A stretch of DNA of 12,547 bases from Candidatus Cloacimonadota bacterium (GTDB taxonomy: Bacteria; Cloacimonadota; Cloacimonadia; Cloacimonadales; TCS61): NCBI GenBank assembly GCA_021157645.1, contig JAGGWC010000032.1, positions 1-12,547 on the forward strand, in the 5' to 3' direction. The notes under the pieces are model-generated. The model was given only the letters and a program-made list of their open reading frames with translations, searched no databases and was not told where the DNA came from. Both the position numbers and the translations under genes were made by a program. Shown here piece by piece: positions 7,447-12,547 of the stretch. Numbering within the stretch: position 1 is the stretch's first letter; each line of letters opens with the position of its first letter.

Positions 7447-8439
7447 TTACCAGTCTTTGTGGAAATTAATAGGATCTAATACTTCATCTGCAGCACCTGA
7501 AGCTAACATTTCAGGTGTTACAACAACAATACCTGTATCAACATTTTTTGCTAATGGTACTCCATTTCTTGCCATTATTCCATATGCAACACCAGCATAT
7601 CCCATAATCCATGGTCTTTGTACAAGAATAGCATCAAGATAACCATTCTTTAATCCCCATACTTCCTGAGCACCACTATCAACAGCAACTGTTGCTAGAT
7701 CTTTTCTACCCATCATATCTAATGCTCTTACCATTTCATCACCTGTATATAGATTACTTGCATATATACCATCTAAATCTGGATAAGCAGTAAGTAAATC
7801 TTGTGTGATACCTATTGTGTTACCTTGTTTTCCTTGTGCATCTCTAACTGCAACAAGTTTAATTTTTGGATACTTTTCTTTTAGTCTATCTACAAAACCG
7901 TTCTTCCTTGCTTCAAGTGATCCCACTCCTGACATAAAAGTAATCAATGCAACTTTACCTTTAGGTTCACCGTATTTTTCCGCTAAAAGTTCTGCCATTT
8001 TATCTGCTGCAGCCTGACCAATTTTATAATTATCTGATGCTAAGAAGCTAACGTATTTGTCTGTATTAGCGGCTGAATCGATAACTATTACTGGAATACC
8101 CATGTCCATAGCCTTCTCAATTCCTGGTACAAGTGCATCTGCAACTGTTGGAGCTATAATAATTGCATCAGGTTTTGTAGAAATTGCGGTTTCTAATATT
8201 GATACTTGCTTTGACACATCTGCTTCTGTCGTTGGTTCCTGGTGAATTAATGTAACTCCAAAATGCTCGGCTGCTTTTTTTGCACCATCAATTACTATTT
8301 GCCAATATTCGGATTCACTTGCTTTAACAATTAAAAATAACTTCATCTGTTTCGTTGGGACAGCTTTAAATGAAAATGCACTTAAAGTCATACCAACTAA
8401 AAATAGCCCTAGTAACACTACTAACAAAGCTTTCTTCAT
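7447..8439 (-). CDS. Sugar ABC transporter substrate-binding protein, RbsB-like (exported)
   Basis: This exported binding protein captures the sugar outside the membrane and delivers it to the permease. The 330 residues begin with a signal peptide: MKKA, then hydrophobic residues to about 20, with probable cleavage near SAFS. No lipobox cysteine is present, so it is not an obvious lipoprotein. The mature part has the two-lobed periplasmic-binding fold: LFLIVKASESEYWQIVIDGAKKA at the start, KPDAIIIAPT, GIPVIVIDSA, VSFLASDNYKIGQ and later DGIYASNLYTGDEM, AVDSG and VQRPWIMGYAGV. The order matches RbsB and related CUT2 proteins. The ATG follows a very strong AGGAGGTGG site. It sits between the lacI gene and the ATPase gene, with hairpins on both sides, which fits high expression. 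The ligand is not determinable by eye; L-fucose is the contextual guess. Confidence 0.93.
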   Translation of the reverse strand: MKKALLVVLLGLFLVGMTLSAFSFKAVPTKQMKLFLIVKASESEYWQIVIDGAKKAAEHFGVTLIHQEPTTEADVSKQVSILETAISTKPDAIIIAPTVADALVPGIEKAMDMGIPVIVIDSAANTDKYVSFLASDNYKIGQAAADKMAELLAEKYGEPKGKVALITFMSGVGSLEARKNGFVDRLKEKYPKIKLVAVRDAQGKQGNTIGITQDLLTAYPDLDGIYASNLYTGDEMVRALDMMGRKDLATVAVDSGAQEVWGLKNGYLDAILVQRPWIMGYAGVAYGIMARNGVPLAKNVDTGIVVVTPEMLASGAADEVLDPINFHKDW

Positions 8440-8460
8440 AACCCCACCTCCTGTTTTTTT

Positions 8461-8474
8461 GGGGAAGCCCCCCT
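8461..8474 (-). other. Short GC-rich hairpin between lacI and the binding-protein gene
   Basis: Just after the lacI stop, the minus strand reads AGGGGGGCTTCCCC, able to form a GGGG/CCCC stem with a three- to five-base loop. It is followed by seven A residues rather than T, so it is not a terminator for the operon. It lies directly upstream of the binding-protein ribosome site AGGAGGTGGGG, whose GGGG could compete for the same CCCC. A role as a 5' stabilising element or translation modulator is possible but only inferred. Confidence 0.4.
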
Positions 8475-8475
8475 G

Positions 8476-9504
8476 TTATAGTTTCTTAACAGATTCCCGA
8501 ATTATTAACTCCGAATTTAAAACAATATTCTGAGGAATAACATCTTCACCATCTAATCTTCCAACCATCATAATTGCCGCATTTTTTCCTATTAAGACTA
8601 CTGGTTGTTTAATTGTTGTGATAGGTGTTTCGTAAAGTTCATTTTCTATATTGTCATCAAATGCTATTATTGATAAATCATCAGGAATTTTCTTATTCAA
8701 CTTTTTTGCAGTTTTTAATAACTGCTGAGTTATAAAATGATTACTTGCAATTACCGCTGTAGGCCCTGATTCCTCAAAAAACTGTTTCAATTTTTCCATA
8801 TTTTTTTCTTCATCTTTTGATAAAATAACAATCCAATTTTCTTTATGTTTTGCTCCAAAAAATTTACAACCTTCAATAAATCCTCTATATCTTTCTTTTA
8901 GTGTATAAACCATTGGCTCAATCAAGCACAATCCTAATTTTTTATGTCCCATATCTTTAACCAGATATTTAATAGCACTAACAATTGCTTGATAATTGTT
9001 GATAGTAACCGAATCAAATTCAGTTTCTGCTTCTTGAAATTTTCTGTCGTATAAGACTATCGGAACTCCTCTTTTCTTAATTTGTCTTAAAAGCATTAAA
9101 TTATTACTTCCATCGTTTCCACATGTAGGAGATATCATTATTCCATCCACTCCATGTTCTAAAAACCATTTTAGATATGTTTTTTCTTTATTGACATCTT
9201 CATTGGAAGTAGCAAGAAGGATTTTATATTTTCTATGAAACAACACTCTCTCAACACCATCTAAAAAGTCCAAAAAAAACGGATTTTTTATATCTGATAA
9301 TATAATTCCAATAGTCATAGTTTTTTTTGTTCTTAATGACTTTGCTTGAAAAGAAACAATATATCCCAATTCTTCAGCTTTTTCTTTTATCTTTTTTTTC
9401 AATTCTGGTTTTACACCTGGTTTATCATTTAAAGCTCTTGAAACAGTAGATGGATTAATATTTAAAGCCCTAGCAATATCTCTGATTGTAATCTTCTTAT
9501 TGAT
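8476..9504 (-). CDS. LacI-family transcriptional regulator encoded inside the operon (probable ATC start)
   Basis: This probable local repressor of the operon is responsive to the sugar or a phosphorylated intermediate. Its sequence is complete LacI: KKITIRDIARALN, recognition helix PSTVSRAL, KPGVKPELKKKI, hinge AKSLRTKKTMTIGIILSD, then the ligand domain with VDGIMISPT, LVKDMGHKKLG, SIIAFDD and the C-terminus IIRESVKKL. The start is uncertain. The reading frame can extend to TTG at 9547-9549, but this overlaps the isomerase gene, lacks a clear binding site and adds 15 atypical residues (IIWFYKNLK). Homologues normally begin MNKKITIRDIA or similar; here that Met position is ATC (9502-9504), seven bases after AGGGG. 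No ATG or GTG is available between them. Using ATC gives 342 residues, normal for LacI. The internal position implies autoregulation. Confidence 0.9.
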   Translation of the reverse strand: MNKKITIRDIARALNINPSTVSRALNDKPGVKPELKKKIKEKAEELGYIVSFQAKSLRTKKTMTIGIILSDIKNPFFLDFLDGVERVLFHRKYKILLATSNEDVNKEKTYLKWFLEHGVDGIMISPTCGNDGSNNLMLLRQIKKRGVPIVLYDRKFQEAETEFDSVTINNYQAIVSAIKYLVKDMGHKKLGLCLIEPMVYTLKERYRGFIEGCKFFGAKHKENWIVILSKDEEKNMEKLKQFFEESGPTAVIASNHFITQQLLKTAKKLNKKIPDDLSIIAFDDNIENELYETPITTIKQPVVLIGKNAAIMMVGRLDGEDVIPQNIVLNSELIIRESVKKL

Positions 9505-9507
9505 ATT

Positions 9508-9516
9508 ACCACCCCT
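9508..9516 (-). promoter_or_regulatory. Ribosome binding site AGGGGTGGT upstream of the likely ATC start of the internal lacI gene
   Basis: On the minus strand AGGGGTGGT lies in the 25-base gap between the isomerase stop and the ATC at 9502-9504, with its AGGGG core seven bases before that ATC. It partly matches the anti-Shine-Dalgarno complement. Its position argues for initiation after it rather than at the TTG at 9547-9549, which lies upstream of it inside the isomerase gene. Confidence 0.5.
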
Positions 9517-9529
9517 AATTTTTAAATTT

Positions 9530-10942
9530 TTATAAAACCAGATAATCAATATTCTTCATTTTACAGAACTTAACAAGTTCATCGATGTAATTTCCATACA
9601 CCCCATGTGTATGATTACATGGATAATACTCAAGAAATCTTTCCATATTCGTTTCCAATTCCACATATACATGTGGCCATTCTTCTTGTACTTCTTTTGA
9701 TAACCTTTCTTTCGTTTGTTCATCTAAATCAACCACTTTTCCTTTGAAAATTGTCATATGATATTTTCCATTTTTCCTCGTAAGTCTTGCAAATGTCATC
9801 TCACCTGGTGCTGCAAAATGCTTGACTGCTGCTCCACCAGCTGGAAAATAGAATGTCTCAGGATAAAATTCTACCTTTCTCAAATTTTCTTCTGGGTTTC
9901 TAGATCTTCCTGCAAAATATGTTGCATGGGTACCTGAATTACATAAATCAAGCAATTTTTCGTTAACAAAATAATGCCTTACATCTGCGAATAATACTGG
10001 TTCACCAGATATATGCTTTAAAATTTCCATTGACAATGCACCATCCATATCTGTTTCTGTAGCAGCCACTATTGGATCTTTCGGTCCATCCCAATCATAT
10101 GGATCATTTAAAAATGCCTCAACTACATCTAACGTTGCATAATTATTAGTCATTTCTGGTTGCCCTTTAAATCCAACAAAATCTAATTCATATTCTTCAA
10201 TTATTTCCTTTGCAGCATAATATAATGCAATTTGTCTTTCAAATTTTTCTGGTGTTAATTGTTTCCCGTCATACAACACATTTGAATATTTTTCAAGCCA
10301 TTCACGTGCTTTTTTTACCTTTTCTTTTTCTACTTTTTCAGCTCTTAACACTAACTCATATTGGTCAATTTGTTCCACATCAATACCAAATTCTTTCATC
10401 CATTGATCACCATTGGCAGCGGCTGTGTACATTCCCATTGGTCTTCCACCAAATTGACCATATCTTTCGCCCTTAAGTCTATTCACAGCAGATGCTGCTC
10501 TTACAAATCTCAACACTTTATCTATAACATCCTTGTTCTCTGGCTCACCATATACCCTAAATGGAAATTTTCCTATTTGTTCTAATGCTCCTGCTGCAGC
10601 AAGTAATCCAACCATGCCGGGATATTTTGGATTTATTTGTCCATATAAAAGATATGGCCCTGGTGCATATAACGATGCAAGAACCGTAAAATGTGGCCAA
10701 CACCAAATTGCATAATTAAATATAGTTGCCTCTACTTCTGCTTTCATTAATTCTTTACCTGCTTTTTTTGCTAATGATGGTTTCCAAACAATTTCACTCG
10801 CCCTAATTACTTCTACTTCCCCTGTTTCTTCAAGCGCTTTCACTAACCTATTTTCGAATTGCTTATTCATTTCTAGGAGCTCTTCGTGTACAAATTCCCT
10901 ACCATCTGAAAAAGTTATTATCCCAACTTTTTTCTTTTTCAT
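9530..10942 (-). CDS. L-fucose isomerase-like ketol isomerase (short form)
   Basis: It is predicted to interconvert an aldose and its ketose (L-fucose and L-fuculose, or a related sugar such as D-arabinose) in the cytoplasm with a divalent metal ion. The 470 residues are shorter than E. coli FucI (about 590) and fit the shorter fucose-isomerase-related family. FucI-like active-site segments are visible: AATETDMDGALSM with Glu296 (FucI Glu337), LFADVRHYF with Asp320 (FucI Asp361), LCNSGTHATYFAG, and CNHTHGVYGNYIDEL with His444 or His446 as the third metal ligand (FucI His528). The N-terminus KKVGIITFSDGREFVHEEL starts the Rossmann-like first domain. The ATG follows AGGAGG by seven bases. It is the second operon gene, 68 bases after the DapA-like gene. 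Family and metal ligands are well supported; the substrate is inferred from fucU in the same operon. Confidence 0.87.
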   Translation of the reverse strand: MKKKKVGIITFSDGREFVHEELLEMNKQFENRLVKALEETGEVEVIRASEIVWKPSLAKKAGKELMKAEVEATIFNYAIWCWPHFTVLASLYAPGPYLLYGQINPKYPGMVGLLAAAGALEQIGKFPFRVYGEPENKDVIDKVLRFVRAASAVNRLKGERYGQFGGRPMGMYTAAANGDQWMKEFGIDVEQIDQYELVLRAEKVEKEKVKKAREWLEKYSNVLYDGKQLTPEKFERQIALYYAAKEIIEEYELDFVGFKGQPEMTNNYATLDVVEAFLNDPYDWDGPKDPIVAATETDMDGALSMEILKHISGEPVLFADVRHYFVNEKLLDLCNSGTHATYFAGRSRNPEENLRKVEFYPETFYFPAGGAAVKHFAAPGEMTFARLTRKNGKYHMTIFKGKVVDLDEQTKERLSKEVQEEWPHVYVELETNMERFLEYYPCNHTHGVYGNYIDELVKFCKMKNIDYLVL

Positions 10943-10971
10943 TTTTTCGCCTCCTAAATGATGAAATTTTT

Positions 10972-10994
10972 AATTTACATTTAAAATACAAATT
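10972..10994 (-). other. AT-rich near-palindrome in the gap before the isomerase gene
   Basis: The 68-base gap between the DapA-like and isomerase genes contains a 23-base near-palindrome. AATTT at one end matches AAATT at the other, with ATTT and AAAT arms around a central T, and the mismatches are G-T wobbles in RNA. It could be a weak mRNA hairpin, a protein site, or chance in AT-rich DNA. I see no convincing promoter or LacI operator in this gap. Confidence 0.2.
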
Positions 10995-11010
10995 ATTTTT
11001 CAAATTACAT

Positions 11011-11940
11011 TTATTCTAACTCTTGATAAGCAGCACGCGCTTTTTCTAAATTTCTTTTAATAAATTCTCTATCTTCTCTGGTGTAAGTCATAAGAGGTGG
11101 TCTTGTTCTAGAAATCGGCAATCCACTTTCTATTTCAAATGCAAGTTTTACTCCAGGTGTTGGATTAATTCGCTCAGTTGAAATTCCAAAAAAGCTCTTA
11201 AACACATCATAAAGAATTTGAAATAACTTAATAGATCTTTCAACTTTTCCATTTAGAAAAGAAGTTATCATATCTCTAATCATATCTCCAACAACATGTG
11301 ATGCTCCACTAACCACTCCAACACCACCTTGAGACAACACCTGCAAAACCATCACATCATCGCCAGAATAAACTGTTAATCTGTTCCTGGATTTTTTTAT
11401 AAACTCAGAAGTTTGTAAAGGATTTAACCCAGCTTCATCTTTTATAGCAACTATGTTCTCAATTTCAGAAAGTTTTGCAGCTGTTTCCGGAGTAATACTC
11501 ATGTTTACAAACAAAGGAATGTTATAAATAATAATAGGTATAGATGTATTTTTTGCAATTTCTTTAAAATGATAATAAATGCCATCTTGAGTAGGATGAC
11601 AATAATATGGTAGAACAACCATTGCTGCATCATAGCCTATTTTTTCAGCAGCTTTTGTTAGTTCTATCGCTTCTTTTGTAAAAATAGTCCCCGTTCCAGC
11701 AATTAATGGAATTTTATTTCCTATCTCATCTTTAATTTCCTCAAAAAGTTTAACCCTTTCTTCAAATGTTAAAGAATGAAATTCACCAGTTGTACCACTA
11801 ATTATCAAAGAATCACAAAAGTTTCTTTCCAAAAGATATTTTGAAATCTCTCTAGCCATTTTATAATCCACTGAATAATCTTCTTTAAAAGGAGTTATCA
11901 TAGGTAAAAGAATTCTTCCAAATTTTTTTACAAAATTCAT
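11011..11940 (-). CDS. Dihydrodipicolinate synthase/N-acetylneuraminate lyase superfamily aldolase (not true DapA)
   Basis: This class I aldolase of the DapA/NanA barrel family typically uses pyruvate as Schiff-base donor. From the chosen start the 309 residues show LLPMITPF (11-18), SGTTGEF (48-54), IIIYNIP with Tyr139, IVAIKDEAG with Schiff-base Lys167, and GGVGVVSGASH (205-215). DapA Arg138, which binds aspartate semialdehyde, corresponds to Phe144 (YNIPLFVN instead of YNVPSRTG), so lysine biosynthesis is unlikely. A 2-keto-3-deoxy sugar acid aldolase, for instance on a deoxyfuconate-type product yielding pyruvate and lactaldehyde, is plausible but unproven. A TTG at 11953-11955 would extend the protein by MRRNF, but those codons are the ribosome binding site GAGGAGG, so the ATG at 11938-11940 is the real start. 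It is the first gene of the operon, behind the operator and promoter. Confidence 0.87.
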   Translation of the reverse strand: MNFVKKFGRILLPMITPFKEDYSVDYKMAREISKYLLERNFCDSLIISGTTGEFHSLTFEERVKLFEEIKDEIGNKIPLIAGTGTIFTKEAIELTKAAEKIGYDAAMVVLPYYCHPTQDGIYYHFKEIAKNTSIPIIIYNIPLFVNMSITPETAAKLSEIENIVAIKDEAGLNPLQTSEFIKKSRNRLTVYSGDDVMVLQVLSQGGVGVVSGASHVVGDMIRDMITSFLNGKVERSIKLFQILYDVFKSFFGISTERINPTPGVKLAFEIESGLPISRTRPPLMTYTREDREFIKRNLEKARAAYQELE

Positions 11941-11944
11941 AAAA

Positions 11945-11953
11945 TTCCTCCTC
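11945..11953 (-). promoter_or_regulatory. Ribosome binding site GAGGAGGAA of the first operon gene, deciding its start
   Basis: The minus strand has GAGGAGGAA with its GGAGG core six bases before ATG (11938-11940). The alternative in-frame TTG immediately precedes and overlaps this site, so initiation at the ATG is strongly favoured. Confidence 0.85.
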
Positions 11954-11990
11954 AACTTCAGAAAACCTTTTAAAATATAAGCAACAAGAT

Positions 11991-12004
11991 AGCAATCGTT
12001 TGCA
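11991..12004. promoter_or_regulatory. LacI-family operator candidate (GCAAtCGtTTGC)
   Basis: The 12-base core GCAATCGTTTGC (11992-12003) is a near-perfect inverted repeat around a central CG, matching its own reverse complement at 10 of 12 positions. The GCAA..CG..TTGC form is characteristic of LacI/GalR-family operators. It starts about 5 bases downstream of the predicted transcription start of the leftward operon, a good place to block RNA polymerase. Two LacI proteins with almost identical recognition helices are encoded in this window, so either or both may bind. It also partly resembles a CcpA-type site, so a global LacI-family regulator is an alternative. Confidence 0.7.
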
Positions 12005-12014
12005 GACGTTTTTT

Positions 12015-12043
12015 AGTATACCAATTTTTTACTCTCATAAAAA
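12015..12043 (-). promoter_or_regulatory. Predicted sigma-A-type promoter of the sugar operon (extended -10)
   Basis: On the minus strand TATACT (12020 to 12015) is preceded by TG one base away (TTGGTATACT), giving an extended -10 element. The hexamer 17 bases upstream is TTTTTA, a weak -35, and the surrounding A/T tracts could act as UP-like sequence. Initiation about seven bases downstream gives a leader of roughly 70 bases before the first ATG, placing the LacI-type operator at the start of the transcript. The -10 is convincing; the -35 is not. Confidence 0.6.
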
Positions 12044-12318
12044 ATTTGATAATTCGTATTTATATATGATTTTTTATTTTTATTATTCATTATTTTAAAT
12101 TTTCTTTCATTTCTAAACGAATAATTTTTTTATGATTAATCTAATAAGATGAAAATTTTAGGAGGGTTCAATATACAAATCACTCGGAGGCTAAATGAAA
12201 GAAGATATTGATTTTTACATTAAAAATACTTAAACCTTTCAGAAAATTACCTGGTATAGAATAATTCCTATAAATCATCGCAATTTATTGTTGCTAAAAA
12301 CATAATCTTATCAAATAA
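12044..12318. other. AT-rich intergenic stretch with possible gene remnant
   Basis: Beyond the operon promoter this stretch has no gene I can support. On the plus strand are two Shine-Dalgarno-like sites, AGGAGGG (about 12160-12166) and CGGAGG (12185-12190). The second is four bases before ATG at 12195, which opens a 12-codon frame (MKEDIDFYIKNT) ending at 12233. An overlapping 20-codon frame starts at ATG 12149. Neither leads into a plus-strand gene; beyond them lies the antisense of the DUF234 gene. A decayed small gene or chance is likelier than a functional leader. No clear terminator for the right-hand gene is visible here. Confidence 0.4.
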
Positions 12319-12547
12319 TTAAGCTTCAAATTGTTTTATCATATCTTCGGGGGTTAATAAAAGTAAATCTTTGATTTTCAAAAGCTCTTTTTCAAACCCT
12401 GATTTTGAAAAAATTATATATTTCTTTTTTCTACCTTCACTTTTTACATAACTACTTCTTATTACAAGCTTGTTGTATTCTTCTATACCAACTTTTTTAT
12501 TTGTCCACTTGCATTCACCAAATACAATATTCTCCGAATCATATGCA
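12319..12547 (-). CDS. DUF234-type AAA ATPase, C-terminal end only (cut by window edge)
   Basis: The reading frame is open from the right edge of the window to TAA at 12319-12321, giving the last 75 residues. It reads ENIVFGECKWTNKKVGIEEY early, then KKYIIFSKSGF and a short helical end (LTPEDMIKQFEA). The GECKW segment followed by YIIFSKSGF is typical of the C-terminal DUF234 domain of the DEXX-box/AAA ATPases common in archaea and Thermotogota. That domain resembles a PD-(D/E)xK nuclease fold, with Glu11 and Lys13 of the visible part as the ExK pair. The upstream Asp of that motif and the whole ATPase domain lie outside the window. Function in these proteins is poorly defined; they are not known to take part in sugar use, so this is probably an unrelated neighbour. 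Confidence 0.75.
   Translation of the reverse strand, partial: AYDSENIVFGECKWTNKKVGIEEYNKLVIRSSYVKSEGRKKKYIIFSKSGFEKELLKIKDLLLLTPEDMIKQFEA

Noticed and set aside
8461..8474. Rho-independent terminator between lacI and the binding-protein gene
   Set aside because: On the transcribed strand the hairpin is followed by A residues, not T, so it lacks the U-run of a terminator.
1389..10715. Plus-strand reading frames of 60-107 codons opposite the operon genes
   Set aside because: All lie antisense to well-supported family members, show no recognisable domains and have low-complexity composition; they are shadows.
11941..11955. Five-residue N-terminal extension of the DapA-like protein from TTG
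   Set aside because: Those codons form the GAGGAGG ribosome binding site of the ATG at 11940.
12280..12294. Second LacI operator from GCAA...TTGC in the right intergenic region
   Set aside because: The arms are separated by seven AT-rich bases without the central CG, so it does not match the operator form at 11992-12003.
1..12547. CRISPR array, insertion sequence, tRNA, rRNA or prophage
   Set aside because: No regularly spaced repeats, transposase or integrase motifs, cloverleaf-forming sequence or rRNA-like conserved stretches were seen.

Overview
The window is AT-rich. It has strong GGAGG/GGTG-type ribosome binding sites, frequent GTG and TTG starts, and gene ends that overlap or nearly touch. 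A DUF234-type ATPase fragment sits at the right edge. Together these suggest a thermophilic bacterium of the Thermotogota type, but that is inferred from style and gene content; no rRNA or other marker is present, so a low-GC Firmicute remains possible.

Layout: (i) 1-979 (+) holds a LacI-family regulator lacking only its first residues, cut by the window edge. (ii) 976-11940 (-) is one leftward operon of eleven genes. In transcription order it encodes a DapA/NanA-superfamily aldolase, a short L-fucose-isomerase-like enzyme, a second LacI regulator, a ribose-type sugar ABC importer (binding protein, two-domain ATPase, permease), the L-fucose mutarotase FucU, a fructose-6-phosphate-aldolase-type protein, a PfkB sugar kinase, a class II (FucA-type) aldolase and a rhamnulokinase-type FGGY kinase. 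The last gene meets the first LacI gene tail to tail, and a single TTAA supplies both stop codons. (iii) 11941-12318 is non-coding or degraded. Its left part carries the likely operon promoter and a LacI-type operator. (iv) 12319-12547 (-) is the C-terminal end of a DUF234 AAA ATPase cut by the right edge.

How the genes work together: the core reads as L-fucose (or a stereochemically similar 6-deoxyhexose or pentose) uptake and breakdown. The sugar enters by the ABC importer, FucU interconverts anomers, the isomerase makes the ketose, the FGGY kinase makes the ketose-1-phosphate, and the class II aldolase splits it to DHAP plus a hydroxyaldehyde (L-lactaldehyde for fucose). Three further enzymes (DapA-like aldolase, FSA-like aldolase, PfkB kinase) do not fit the textbook fucose route and suggest a second branch or several substrates. 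Either LacI protein could act at the operator just downstream of the predicted transcription start, because their recognition helices are nearly identical. No mobile element, CRISPR array, tRNA or rRNA was seen, and there is no clear evidence of a wholly new system. The most unusual points are the operon's enzyme mix, a likely non-canonical start codon on the internal lacI gene, and the regulatory wiring.
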